Shown in pieces: positions 1 to 9,400 of a stretch of 38,914 bases of DNA. Position 1 is the first letter of the stretch. Each line of letters begins with the position of its first letter. A program made the position numbers and the translations under genes. The DNA is taken from positions 4,515 to 43,428 of the forward strand of contig PAOI01000021.1 of the NCBI GenBank assembly GCA_002707985.1, read 5' to 3'. Source of the DNA: Sphingomonas sp. Its GTDB lineage: Bacteria; Pseudomonadota; Alphaproteobacteria; Sphingomonadales; Sphingomonadaceae. Below the pieces are notes generated by a model that worked only from the letters and a program-made list of their open reading frames with translations, was not told the origin of the DNA and searched no databases.

Positions 1-54
1 AATCTCGAGCGCATGTGGGCGTTCGGCGACGGCGCGACGGCTGGCGAAGCCTGA
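1..54 (+). CDS. rsfS: Ribosome silencing factor RsfS, C-terminal end (partial)
   Basis: The window opens inside a reading frame that ends with the residues NLERMWAFGDGATAGEA and a TGA at 52-54. The pattern LER-hydrophobic-W close to the stop is what the C-terminus of RsfS (Iojap/DUF143, a 50S subunit factor that blocks subunit joining) looks like. The next gene, rlmH, is its usual downstream partner and starts 12 bases later. Only 17 codons are visible, so the call rests mainly on context. Confidence 0.6.
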   Translation, partial: NLERMWAFGDGATAGEA

Positions 55-66
55 CCGGACGCGCCG

Positions 67-489
67 GTGCTGCTGCATATCGTCGCGCGTGGCCGTATCG
101 GGCGCAGCCCCGAGGCCGAACTGGTTGCGCGCTATCTGAAACGCATCAACTGGCCGACGCGGGTAAGCGAACTCCCCGAAACCGGCGGCAAGATGCCCGC
201 CGCGGAAACGCCGATGCGCACGGTCATACTCGATGAAATCGGCGAGAATATTCCCTCGCGCGTGTTGGCGCAGCGGCTGGGCGCGTGGCGCGACGACGGC
301 ATTCGCGAAACCCGTTTCCTGATCGGCGCCGCCGACGGATTCGACGATGGCCAGCGCGCCGAGGCGGATCTGTTGCTTGCGTTCGGCAACGCGACCTGGC
401 CGCACATGCTGGCGCGCGCGATGCTGGCCGAGCAATTATGGCGCGCTGTCTCCATCCTTGCCAATCACCCCTATCACCGCGAAGGATAG
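67..489 (+). CDS. rlmH: 23S rRNA (pseudouridine-1915-N3)-methyltransferase RlmH
   Basis: SPOUT-class methyltransferase of 140 residues that uses SAM to methylate pseudouridine 1915 in helix 69 of 23S rRNA on assembled ribosomes. The SAM-binding loop FLIGAADG is at residues 84-91 (FLIGGPEG in E. coli), and the family C-terminal signature EQLWRAVSILANHPYHRE runs through residues 122-139. Length is slightly below the 155 of E. coli but normal for this lineage. The start is a GTG just after the preceding stop; no ATG exists before the conserved N-terminus. Probably co-transcribed with rsfS and with envC, which begins 4 bases after the stop. Confidence 0.95.
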   Translation: MLLHIVARGRIGRSPEAELVARYLKRINWPTRVSELPETGGKMPAAETPMRTVILDEIGENIPSRVLAQRLGAWRDDGIRETRFLIGAADGFDDGQRAEADLLLAFGNATWPHMLARAMLAEQLWRAVSILANHPYHREG

Positions 490-493
490 CCGC

Positions 494-1687
494 ATGGCGA
501 TGTGGCGGGGGATGGTTACGGGAGCTGCGATGCTGGCGATCCTCGCCAGCGGCAGTCTGGTTCGTGCCCAGACGCCGAGCATGGCCGAGCAGCAATCGCG
601 GCTCGCCCGCGCGACGGCGGCGTCGAAAGCCGCACAGGAAAAATCGGACCAGCTCGAACGCGCCGCAGCGCAGGCGCGCAGCTCCGCCGAGCAGGCAAAG
701 GCCAAGGAAGCTGCTGCCGCCAAGCGGATCGAAGCGGCGGCCGCCGATATTCATGCGGCGCGGGCGCGGATCGCGATCGTCGATCGCCAGCTGCGCGTGC
801 AGCGCACCCGGCTTGCCGAGCGGCAATCGACCATCCTGCGCCTGATCGCGGCCATTCAGTCGCTGGTTCGGCGCCCGCCCGCGCTGGGGCTGGTTCAGCC
901 CGGTTCGACCGAGGATATCGTCCATGTTCGCGCGGTGCTGGGCACCACGCTGCCGGTGGTGCGCGAACGCACCGCCGATGTGCGTGCCGAACTGGAGCGG
1001 GTGCAGGGGCTGCGGCGGCTCGCCGAACAGGCCGTCGCCAATCTGCGCGAAGGGCGCGCGCGGCTGGAGCGCGAACGCGTCGCGCTGGTCCATCTGGAAG
1101 CGGAGAACCGGCTGCGTTCCGAACGGCTCGATCGCAGCGCGCTGGTCGAATCGGATCGGGCGATCGCAGCGGGCGAACAGGCGCGCGATATCGTCGATCA
1201 GATGGGCGTGATCGAAGCCGCCGGCGAAGTGCGCGAAAAGCTCGCGGCGCTTCCCGGACCGCTACCGCGTCCCGCACAGGCAGGGCAAAAGCGGCCGCCT
1301 GTCCGCGCATCCGCACGCCGCGCCGCGCCCTATCGCCTGCCGGTGACGGGCAGCCTTGTCACTGGCATGGGCGAACTTTCCTCGACCGGCGTGCGATCGC
1401 GCGGGCTGACGCTGGCAACGGCGCCGGGTGCATCGGTGATCGCCCCGGCGAGCGGCACGATCCGCTATGCTAGGCCGTTCCGCCGCTATGGCGGCGTGGT
1501 GATCGTCGATCACGGGCATGGCTGGACCAGCCTGATCGCCGGGCTGGACGCGATTGGCGTGAAGTCGGGCGATCGCGTTGCGCAGGGGGCGGCGATCGGC
1601 CGCGCGGGCAGCGGCGACGCTCCGCGCGTCACGATCGAACTGCGTCGACAGGATCGGCCGATGGATATCACCCGGCTGCTCGACTGA
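494..1687 (+). CDS. envC: Murein hydrolase activator EnvC (coiled coil plus degenerate LytM domain)
   Basis: Periplasmic protein of 397 residues that in characterised relatives activates amidases splitting septal peptidoglycan during division. The ATG at 494 opens a clear signal peptide (WRGMVTGAAMLAILASG, cleavage near VRA-Q). A long Ala/Arg/Glu-rich coiled coil follows to about residue 260, and a C-terminal M23/LytM-like fold covers about the last 100 residues. The fold keeps an HGHG turn but lacks the other zinc ligands of active M23 peptidases: RSRG stands where HxxxD is expected and there is no HxH (VTIELRR). This supports an activator rather than an enzyme. The frame is open upstream to 347, but that stretch overlaps rlmH. 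ctpA follows, the usual pairing in Alphaproteobacteria. Confidence 0.9.
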   Translation: MAMWRGMVTGAAMLAILASGSLVRAQTPSMAEQQSRLARATAASKAAQEKSDQLERAAAQARSSAEQAKAKEAAAAKRIEAAAADIHAARARIAIVDRQLRVQRTRLAERQSTILRLIAAIQSLVRRPPALGLVQPGSTEDIVHVRAVLGTTLPVVRERTADVRAELERVQGLRRLAEQAVANLREGRARLERERVALVHLEAENRLRSERLDRSALVESDRAIAAGEQARDIVDQMGVIEAAGEVREKLAALPGPLPRPAQAGQKRPPVRASARRAAPYRLPVTGSLVTGMGELSSTGVRSRGLTLATAPGASVIAPASGTIRYARPFRRYGGVVIVDHGHGWTSLIAGLDAIGVKSGDRVAQGAAIGRAGSGDAPRVTIELRRQDRPMDITRLLD

Positions 1688-1784
1688 ATCGTCTCGTTTC
1701 TGTGATTGTCCGGCTTTGCGCGGGGCCGGCATTGGCGCTATCGTCGCGCGCGAATAGTCTGTTCTTCTTCTGGAAAGTCCCTTG

Positions 1785-3137
1785 ATGCCACGCTCGCTTT
1801 TTCAGGTTACGGCTGCCGTCAGCGCCCTGGCGCTCGTCCCCCTCGCCACCAGCGCGATGGCGGCGGTCGATGCCGGCAATTACCGCGAGCTCGACCTGTT
1901 CATGGAAATCTTCAACCGCGTGAAGACGAGCTATGTCGATCCGGTCGATGACAAGACGCTGGTCAAGGGTGCGATTCAGGGCATGCTCGCCGCGCTCGAT
2001 CCGCATTCCAGCTATGTCGACGAACTCGACTTCGACAATATGCGCATCGCCACCGAAGGCGAATATGGCGGCCTCGGCCTGACCGTCACGATGGAGGACG
2101 GCGCGGTAAAGGTGGTCGCCCCGACCGAGGATACCCCTGCCGATCGCGCGGGGATCAAGGCGGGCGATTATATCACCCATCTCGACGGCAAGCTGATCTA
2201 TGGCGGCACGCTCGATGAGGCGATCACGGTGATGCGCGGTCCGCCGGGAACCAAGATCACGCTCACCGTCGTCCGGCCCGGCCATGACAAGCCGATCGAT
2301 TTCACGCTGACTCGCGAAACGATCGTGCAGAAGCCGGTCAAATGGGAAGTGCGCGACGGCGTCGGCATCATCAACATCAACACCTTCTCCCAAAATACCG
2401 GCGCCGATACCCGCGCGGCGGTAGCGGCGATCGAGAAGGAACTGGGCCATCCGCCGCTCGGCTATATCGTCGACCTGCGCAACAATGGCGGCGGGCTGCT
2501 CAGCCAGGCGATCGAAGTCAGCGACGTGTTCCTCGATCACGGCGAAATCGTTTCGCAACGCGGGCGCACGCGCGCCGATATCGAGCGCTATTATGCCGAA
2601 TCGGTGGTGCCGGGCGATCTGACCCACGGATTGCCGATCATCGTGTTGATCGATGCGGGCACGGCTTCGGCTTCGGAAATCGTCGCCGGCGCGTTGCAGG
2701 ACCATCATCGCGGGCTGGTGATGGGCACCACCAGCTTCGGCAAGGGATCGGTGCAGACGCTGATGCAGCTTGGCCCCGAAAGCGCGCTGCGGCTCACCAC
2801 GGCGCGCTATTACACGCCGTCGGGCCGATCGGTTCAGGAAGGCGGGATCACGCCGGATATCAAGGTGCCGCAGCTTTCCGATCCCGATTATCGCACGCGT
2901 CCGGTGTTCCGCGAATCCGACCTGCGGCGCCACCTGATCAACGAAATCGATGTCGACGACGCCGCGATGGAAGAAGACACGAAGGAAGATCCCCGCTTCT
3001 CTGCCACTGCCGAAGAGCTTGAGGCGCAGGGGATCAAGGACTTCCAGCTCCATTATGCGTTGGGCACGATCACGCGGCTGGGCGGCGGGCAGACTCGTTC
3101 GGCAAATGCAGGCGGCTCGCCGCGTTCCTCGAATTGA
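1785..3137 (+). CDS. ctpA: S41 family C-terminal processing peptidase (CtpA)
   Basis: Serine peptidase of 450 residues exported to the periplasm; the family trims C-termini of envelope proteins and cell-wall hydrolases. Visible parts are a signal peptide (about residues 1-26, ending TSAMA), a PDZ domain around residues 95-175 (GGLGLTV) and the S41 catalytic core. The Ser/Lys dyad is Ser297 in TASASEI and Lys320 in SFGKGSVQT. The ATG at 1785 is preferred to a TTG three bases upstream. It lies 97 bases after envC; control of a LytM-factor activator by a neighbouring Ctp protease is a plausible functional link. The C-terminal tail is Gly/Ser-rich and probably flexible. Confidence 0.95.
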   Translation: MPRSLFQVTAAVSALALVPLATSAMAAVDAGNYRELDLFMEIFNRVKTSYVDPVDDKTLVKGAIQGMLAALDPHSSYVDELDFDNMRIATEGEYGGLGLTVTMEDGAVKVVAPTEDTPADRAGIKAGDYITHLDGKLIYGGTLDEAITVMRGPPGTKITLTVVRPGHDKPIDFTLTRETIVQKPVKWEVRDGVGIININTFSQNTGADTRAAVAAIEKELGHPPLGYIVDLRNNGGGLLSQAIEVSDVFLDHGEIVSQRGRTRADIERYYAESVVPGDLTHGLPIIVLIDAGTASASEIVAGALQDHHRGLVMGTTSFGKGSVQTLMQLGPESALRLTTARYYTPSGRSVQEGGITPDIKVPQLSDPDYRTRPVFRESDLRRHLINEIDVDDAAMEEDTKEDPRFSATAEELEAQGIKDFQLHYALGTITRLGGGQTRSANAGGSPRSSN

Positions 3138-3145
3138 GCGCCGGC

Positions 3146-3634
3146 ATGACTCCTCCGGGCATCGTCAAGGCGCGCTGGATCGCACTGCTGGTCCCTATCG
3201 CGCTGCTCGCCGGGGCATGGGGATCGCAGCTGATCGGCGGGCTGCACCCGTGCGAAATGTGCCATTGGCAGCGCTGGCCGCATTATGTCGCGATTCCGAT
3301 CGCGCTCGCGGCATTCTTTGTCCAGCAACCGTTCATGCGCGCGACGCTCATCTGTCTGGCGGCGATTTCGATCGCCTTCAGCGGAGCGATTGGCGTGTTT
3401 CATGCGGGCGTCGAATATGGCTGGTGGCACGGCATTACCGGATGCACGGCATCGGCGAACATGCAGTTGAGCGATGCCGATCTGCTCAATGCGATCAACA
3501 GCGCGCCGATCGTCCGCTGTGACGAGGCGCAATGGACTTTGGTCGGTATTTCGCTGGCGGGATGGAATGCCATCATTTCGCTGGGCAGCGCCGTAGTGAT
3601 TTTCGCGCTGGTGGGGCGCAGGCGCCGGGTATGA
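3146..3634 (+). CDS. dsbB: DsbB-family disulfide bond formation protein
   Basis: Four-helix inner-membrane protein of 162 residues that would reoxidise a DsbA-type thiol oxidase and pass electrons to quinone. The first periplasmic pair is Cys36-x-x-Cys39 in HPCEMCHWQRW. The second pair is Cys100 (ITGCTAS) and Cys125 (PIVRCDE), matching the DsbB arrangement. The ATG at 3146 is chosen; a TTG at 3134 overlapping the ctpA stop is an alternative that would couple translation. The stop overlaps the next start (ATGA at 3631). Its natural partner could be the DsbA-like lipoprotein encoded at 9908-10663. Confidence 0.9.
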   Translation: MTPPGIVKARWIALLVPIALLAGAWGSQLIGGLHPCEMCHWQRWPHYVAIPIALAAFFVQQPFMRATLICLAAISIAFSGAIGVFHAGVEYGWWHGITGCTASANMQLSDADLLNAINSAPIVRCDEAQWTLVGISLAGWNAIISLGSAVVIFALVGRRRRV

Positions 3635-4179
3635 GCGGCGCGGGCCCCCGCTGGAAGCCGGGAGACCGGCGTGAGAGCCGCGCGGCGATGCTGCGCGTCG
3701 ATCAGGCTGGTGAATATGGCGCGACGCGGATCTATGCGGGGCAGCTTGCCGTGCTGGGCGACCGTAACAGTGCGGCGCGCGCGATTGCCGGCATGGCCAA
3801 TCAGGAAGAACGGCATCGCGCATTTTTCGATGCGATGATTGCGCGGCGCGGCGTGCGCCCGACCGCGTTGCAACCCTTTTGGGACGTTGCGGGTTTTGCT
3901 CTTGGTGCGGTGACGGCGGCGATCGGCCCCGAAGCCGCGATGGCGTGCACGGCGGCGATCGAGACCGAGATCGACGCGCATTATGGCGCGCAGCTCGATA
4001 CGCTGGGCAATGACGATCCGGAATTGTCGGGCGCGGTGGCCGAGTTTCGCGCCGAGGAAGTCGAGCATCGCGATGCCGCGCTGGAGGCCGGAGCGGAACA
4101 GGCGCCTGCCTATCCGTTGCTTGAGGGGGCGATCCGGCTGGGTTGCAGGGCTGCCATCGCGCTGTCGAAACGGATATGA
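3631..4179 (+). CDS. coq7: Demethoxyubiquinone hydroxylase, COQ7 family
   Basis: Di-iron monooxygenase of 182 residues acting in the penultimate hydroxylation of ubiquinone synthesis at the membrane. Ligands of both ferritin-like half sites are visible: Glu28 (DQAGEYGA), Glu59-x-x-His62 (QEERH), Glu111 or Glu113 (IETEIDAHY) and Glu143-x-x-His146 (EEVEH). The start is the ATG inside the ATGA overlap with the dsbB stop. The open frame extends back to 3532, but that part lies within dsbB. The link to dsbB makes sense because DsbB delivers its electrons to ubiquinone. Confidence 0.95.
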   Translation: MSGAGPRWKPGDRRESRAAMLRVDQAGEYGATRIYAGQLAVLGDRNSAARAIAGMANQEERHRAFFDAMIARRGVRPTALQPFWDVAGFALGAVTAAIGPEAAMACTAAIETEIDAHYGAQLDTLGNDDPELSGAVAEFRAEEVEHRDAALEAGAEQAPAYPLLEGAIRLGCRAAIALSKRI

Positions 4180-4218
4180 TGGCGCACCGCATTTGATGAA
4201 TTGCGAAGGAGAGTTGGC

Positions 4219-4602
4219 GTGAAGAAGGTGATCGCAATTGCCGTGGCCGCGGCGGGATTCGGCTTTGCCGCGCCTGCGATGGCGCAGGACGCGCCGATCA
4301 ACGGCACCATCACCATCTATGGCAATGATCCCTGCCCGCAGGGTCAGATCTGCGTCCGTGCGCCGGAGACCGAACGCTATCGCATTCCCAAGACGATTCG
4401 CGACAATCAGCCGGTCGAGCGGCAGAACGCAGCCTGGGCGACGCGAGTCGACGGGATACTCGATGTCGGTGCGACCGGCATCGGCAGCTGCTCGACTGTC
4501 GGACAGGGTGGCCAGACCGGATGCGCCGCGCAGGAAATCCGTCAGGGAACTGCCGAAGCACGCGAGCGCGCCGAGCGGAACACCAATTTGCCGCTTCCCT
4601 GA
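4219..4602 (+). CDS. Small secreted protein, function unknown
   Basis: A 127-residue exported protein. Start chosen at GTG 4219 because AAGGAGAG lies at 4206-4213; an upstream TTG at 4201 lacks this. The signal peptide VKKVIAIAVAAAGFGFAAPAMA ends before QDAP. The mature part begins with a conserved-looking block (GTITIYGNDPCPQGQICV, then RAPETERYRIPK), has two later cysteines that could form disulfides with the first two, and ends in a charged helix (AEARERAERN). No domain recognised. Proteins with this CPxGxICVR block appear characteristic of sphingomonads, but that is from memory. It ends 6 bases from the convergent GT87 gene. Confidence 0.75.
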   Translation: MKKVIAIAVAAAGFGFAAPAMAQDAPINGTITIYGNDPCPQGQICVRAPETERYRIPKTIRDNQPVERQNAAWATRVDGILDVGATGIGSCSTVGQGGQTGCAAQEIRQGTAEARERAERNTNLPLP

Positions 4603-4608
4603 TCGCGT

Positions 4609-5823
4609 TCAGCGATCGGTTTCGGGGGCCGTCAGCCAGACCGGCGGCGGAAGCCGGAGCATGTCGGCGATCAGCCACAGCATTGCCGCGCCGCGCAGCG
4701 CCGCCGCCCATGCGATATGGACCGGCATCGCGGCGGGCCATGCCCCTGCCATCCGCGCGAATGACCAGAATTCGGTGAAATAGGCAGCGATATCGCCGAT
4801 AACGAACAGTGCCACCGGCCAGAGCCGTGGCGCGGCGATCAGCAGCAGCGGATAGATCCACAGATCGAATTGCGGCGAATAAACCTTGTTGGTCAGCAGG
4901 AACCAGCAAAGGATAGGCGGGAACAGCGACCAGAGTAACGTCCGGCGCGTGCGCCATCTGATCGCGACGATCACGCTGGCCCCGACCAGAAAGGCAGTTG
5001 CCGACCAAAGATTCCGGTCGCCGATGCCCGTCCGCCAGATGCCCTGTGCGTTCAAAATCTCCCAGATCGATGCCGAGGTTCCGGACCGGGCGCCGGAAAA
5101 CCGGTAAAATTCGGACCAGTTTTCGAACGCTGCAAGCGCCATCGGCAAATTGACCAGCGCCCAGGCGCCGATCGCTGCGGCAGACAGCAGCGCGGCCTTT
5201 CCGAGGCGCCTGGCAAAGGGGGTTTCGGGCGCGCCGAACAATGCCTGCAGCCCGAGCAGCGGCAGGAGAAGAATCGGAAACAGTTTCGCCGCAGTGCCGA
5301 GCGCCGCCAGCGCGGCTGCGCCAACGATGCGGTTGCGCCGCGCCATCAGCATCGCACCGACCGCCAGGGTGACTGCGATCAGATCCCAATTATGTCCCAG
5401 ATAGAGGATCAGCGGCGGCGCCGCGGCCCAGCACCATAGTCGGCTTGGCGGCATACCGATGCGCCGGAACATCCAGAGCAGCGCGAAAGCGAGCAGCGCA
5501 TTGCCGATAGTCACCCAGAGGAGAAAGTTCCACGCGGTCGGCCGCACGCCGGTCCAATGTGCCAGCGTCGCCTCGATCCAGATCGCCGCGCCGGTCAGCA
5601 CGGGATACTCCATCGGCGTCTGGAAATAGGGGATGGCGCCTTCGTCCATGTGCCGCGCAGTCCAGAACGGCACGGCGTCGCTGTAACAGCCGCTGGTATA
5701 TTGGATCGCGCCCGGCCAGCCGCCGTGATTCAGGCAATGCGCCTTGAACACCCAGCCGAGCAGGCACGTCATTGCGAGCGCAGCGGGCAGGGCAAAGCGC
5801 GCAAGATTCCGGCTGGCGATCAT
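4609..5823 (-). CDS. GT87-type polyprenol-phosphate-dependent glycosyltransferase (DUF2029)
   Basis: Polytopic membrane protein of 404 residues with about ten hydrophobic segments. After the first helix comes the loop CYSDAVPFWTARHMDEGAIP followed by YFQTPMEYPVLTG; the acidic YSD matches the catalytic loop region of GT-C enzymes in the DUF2029/GT87 family, which transfer mannose or similar sugars from a polyprenyl carrier on the outer face of the membrane. A further polar stretch (LTNKVYSPQFDLW) near residue 310 is also typical. The ATG at 5823 follows a GGGGGA ribosome site; the frame remains open to 5904 without support. It is a single gene with no sugar-biosynthesis neighbours, so the substrate cannot be told. 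Confidence 0.75.
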   Translation of the reverse strand: MIASRNLARFALPAALAMTCLLGWVFKAHCLNHGGWPGAIQYTSGCYSDAVPFWTARHMDEGAIPYFQTPMEYPVLTGAAIWIEATLAHWTGVRPTAWNFLLWVTIGNALLAFALLWMFRRIGMPPSRLWCWAAAPPLILYLGHNWDLIAVTLAVGAMLMARRNRIVGAAALAALGTAAKLFPILLLPLLGLQALFGAPETPFARRLGKAALLSAAAIGAWALVNLPMALAAFENWSEFYRFSGARSGTSASIWEILNAQGIWRTGIGDRNLWSATAFLVGASVIVAIRWRTRRTLLWSLFPPILCWFLLTNKVYSPQFDLWIYPLLLIAAPRLWPVALFVIGDIAAYFTEFWSFARMAGAWPAAMPVHIAWAAALRGAAMLWLIADMLRLPPPVWLTAPETDR

Positions 5824-5921
5824 ATTCCCCCATATTTCCGCGCCTTGCGAGCGACTCGCATCTGCAACCGCTTGCCGCGTTCGCGGATTGAACAGGCAAA
5901 GCACAACAGGAGGACAAATCG

Positions 5922-6404
5922 GTGGCAGACGTTCGCATTTTTTCCGATCTGAAGGAAGATCATGACCGCCAGCGCAAGCTGCTCGACCAGCTGGCCGAAA
6001 CGCATGGTGACAGCGAGGAACGGCGCAGCTTGTTCGAAACGCTGCGGCTCGAGCTTCAGGCGCACGCCGCGGCGGAAGAGGAATCGCTCTATGCGACGAT
6101 GCTTGCCGATCCCGATCTGCGCGACGATGCGCGCCATTCGGTGTCGGAGCACAAGGAAATCGACGATTTTCTGGGCGAGCTGGTCGAAATGGACATGAGC
6201 TCGAGCGGCTGGCTGACCAAGTTCAAGGAAATGAAGCACCGCTACGAACATCATATCGACGAGGAAGAGGAAGAGATGTTCCCCGAGGCAGCGAAGAAGC
6301 TGTCGGACAAGACCGAGGCGGAGCTTGCGCGCATTTTCGAAGCGCGCAAACCGCGCGAGCTTGATCGCGCCAAGGAAGAAGCGCCCGGCGACGCGCGCGA
6401 ATAA
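5922..6404 (+). CDS. Hemerythrin HHE-domain protein
   Basis: Cytoplasmic four-helix protein of 160 residues expected to hold a di-iron site for O2, NO or stress sensing. Candidate ligands are His14 (LKEDHDRQ), His48 with Glu52/53 (LQAHAAAEEE), His77 (SEHKEIDD) and the His106/His110/His111 cluster (MKHRYEHHIDEEEEE). The GTG start has a strong ribosome site (ACAGGAGGA). A Lys/Glu/Arg-rich tail of about 35 residues follows the bundle. It is monocistronic: it is divergent from the GT87 gene and is followed by a hairpin terminator. A role in oxidative or nitrosative stress is inferred from the family only. Confidence 0.88.
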   Translation: MADVRIFSDLKEDHDRQRKLLDQLAETHGDSEERRSLFETLRLELQAHAAAEEESLYATMLADPDLRDDARHSVSEHKEIDDFLGELVEMDMSSSGWLTKFKEMKHRYEHHIDEEEEEMFPEAAKKLSDKTEAELARIFEARKPRELDRAKEEAPGDARE

Positions 6405-6425
6405 TTACCGAGGCACAGGCAGAAT

Positions 6426-6454
6426 CGGCGCCGGAAATGTTCCGGCGCCGTTTT
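6426..6454 (+). terminator. Rho-independent terminator after the hemerythrin gene
   Basis: Perfect 11-bp stem CGGCGCCGGAA / TTCCGGCGCCG with a 3-base loop (ATG), followed by TTTT, 22 bases after the stop. The reverse strand has no T-run after the stem, so it probably does not serve smc. Confidence 0.85.
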
Positions 6455-6463
6455 GCTGTCCGG

Positions 6464-9400
6464 CTATTCCGCCGCGAGCAGGCTTTCTGCGCCGCCCAGA
6501 TCGACGCTGACGAGCCGGCTGACACCGCGTTCGACCATCGTCACGCCGAACAGGCGATCCATCCGCGCCATCGTTGCCGCATTGTGCGTGACGATGAGAT
6601 AGCGGGTGCGGGTTTCGCGGTTCATGCGGTCGAGCAAATCGCAGAAACGCTCGATATTCGCATCGTCGAGCGGCGCATCGACTTCGTCCAGGACGCAGAT
6701 CGGCGCGGGGTTGGTGAGGAACAGGCCAAAGATCAGCGCAACCGCAGTCAGCGCCTGTTCGCCGCCCGAAAGCAGCGTCAACGATTGCAGCTTCTTGCCC
6801 GGCGGCTGGGCCATGATTTCAAGCCCTGCCTCGAGCGGATCATCCGAATCGATGAGTTCGAGATGCGCTGCGCCACCATTGAACAATGTGGTGAAGAGGC
6901 GCGTGAAATGGGCGTTCACCGCTTCGAATGCCGCAAGCAGCCGCTGCCGCCCCTCGCGATTGAGCGTGCCGATCGATCCGCGCAGCTGATTGACCGCCTG
7001 CGTCAGTTCGTCGCGTTCCTTCGCATTGGCGGCGCTTGATTCGCTGAGTTCAGCCAGTTCGGTCTCGGCAACCAGATTGACCGGTCCGATCCGCTCGCGC
7101 TCGGCCATCAGCCGGTCGTGCGTTGCCGATTCGGCACCGGGATCGCCGACGCTTTCGGTATCGAAACCCACGCGCTGGCCGAGCAGCGGCGGTGGGCATT
7201 CGAACCGTTCGCCCGACAACCGGCCCATTTCGATGCGCCGGGCCTCCTGATTTTCCGCCCGCGCGGCAGCACCTGCGCGCAGTTCGCGCGCTTCGGCGAG
7301 GCGTTCGGCGGTCATGCGCACGTCGTTTTCCGTGACGCGCAGCGCGGCTTCGGCTTCGGCTTCGGCCGCCTGGGCAGCGGCGGATTCGGCGCGGGCGGTG
7401 TCGCTCGATTTTTCCGCTTCCGCGATCTGCGCGTCGAGCGCGGCGGGGCGCGTGGCGAGCTGCTCCTTTTCGGTGGCGAGCGCGACGGCGCGCTTTTCCA
7501 TTTCCTCGCTGCGCCGCGCGGCTTCGCCGGCACGGGCCTGCCAGCTTTTGCGCTCGGCCTGCGCGGCGGCGAGCCGTTCGCGCGCGCGGCTGATTTCCTG
7601 TTCCTGCGCGGCGCGTTCGGCACGCGCGCTTGCAGCGGCGGCACGCCGGTTTTCGGTATCGCTGGTCAGCCGCGCAACGCGATCGCGTGTCGCCTGACCG
7701 TCGGGCAAGGCCGATAGCGCGGTCTGGACGCGGGCACGCTCTTCCTCGGCTTCCTCGACTTCGCCCGCAACGCGCCGTGCGCGCGATTCGAGGTCGGCGC
7801 GCTGCGCTTCGATCCGTTCGAGCTGGCTCGCGGCGCGATCCTCCGCGCGCGCAGCCTCGCGTCCCGCAGCCTCGGCATGTTCGAGCACGCGGCGCGCATC
7901 GGCGGCGGCGCGGCGGGCCTCGGCAATATCCTCTTCGATTTTTGCGAGCTGCGCTTCGGCGGCTTCCACGGCGCGCAATGCCGCGGGCCGCGCCTTTTCG
8001 ATGGCATGGAGGCGATTGACGCTTTCGAGCCGCTGCGCGGCCGCTGCGCCGCCCGATCGCGCGATATAGCCGTCCCAGCGGCGCAATTTGCCGTCGAGCG
8101 TCACAAGCCGCTGACCAACGGCGAGCTTCTGTCCGCTGTCGCTGTCGGCCACCAGCACCTGAGCCAGTCTGCGCGCCAGCGCGGCGGGCGCATCGACATG
8201 CGCGGAAAGCGGCGTGGTATCGCCTGCAGCGCCGGGATCGCCGGGCAGCGGATCGGCGCCCGCCCAAAACCGCTCGGCGCTCGAATCGAGCCCCGCTTCC
8301 AGATCGTCGCCAAGCGCGGCGGCGAGCGCGCGTTCATAGCCGTCATCGACTTTCAGCCGGTCGAGCAGCCGGTCCTTACCCGATGGCCGTGTCGCCCTGG
8401 CCAGCGCCGCGGCCTCGCTGTCGAGCTGGGCCAGTTCGGCATGGGCGCCCGCGCGGGCCGATTGCGCCTTGTCGCGCGCATCGATCGCCGATCGCTCGGC
8501 GGCATCGGCGCGGGCAAGACCCGTGCGCCCGGTTTCGGCCTGTTGCAGCGCCTGTTCGCGCGCCCTGGCAGCGCGCGCCCGTTCGGCCTGAAGCGGTTCG
8601 CTGTCTGCCAGTGACCGGAGCTCGGCATCGACGCGTGCCTTGTCGCGCTCGGCGCGTTCGACGCGGGTTCGGGCAGCGCTCAGCGCCGCTTCGGCGACGC
8701 GCGCTTCGGCGGCTTCGCTGGCCTGTTCGGCCATCGCCTGCGCCAGCGCTACTTCGGCGTCGCGTGCGGCGCGCTCTGCCTCTGTCAGCGCGGCTTCGAG
8801 CTGCGGCATCCGCGTGGCCGCGTCGGCGATGCGAAGATCGAGCGCCTTTGCCTCTTCCTCCAGCCGCGACAGCGCCTCGGCGGCGTCGCGCGCCAGCTCG
8901 CCCTCGCGCCCCTTGTCGGCGGCGAGCCGGACTTCACTGTCGGCCAGCTCCTGAAGCCGGCGGTCGACTGCTGCGCGGTCGCTGCGCAGCCCGGCCAGCC
9001 TGTGCATCGCCTCGCTTGCCCGGTCGCGGACGGCAAGCGCTGCGGCGCGCGCGGCACCCAGCTTTTCCGCCGCGATACGCTGCGCCTCGCCTGCCGCTTC
9101 CTGGGCGGCGGCGCGCTGGGCCACCTGTGCGTCGGCGGCAGCGGCTTCTGCCTTCGCCGCGTCGGCGGCGGCGGCGGCATCGCGCCAGCGCGCATAGATC
9201 ATCCGCGCCTCTGCAACCCGGATATCGTCCGACAGCGCGCGATAGCGTTCGGCCTGTCGCGCCTGCCGCCGCAATGCCGAAGCGCGCGCTTCCTGATCGG
9301 AAATGACTTCGTCGAGCCGCGTCAGATTGGTTTCGGTCGCACGCAGCCTTTGCTCGGCATCCTTGCGGCGGACATGGAGCCCGGCAATGCCTGCTGCTTC

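Noticed and set aside
7050..8267. Several 100-400 codon frames within smc
   Set aside because: Arg/Ala-rich out-of-frame translations of coiled-coil codons; smc itself is intact.
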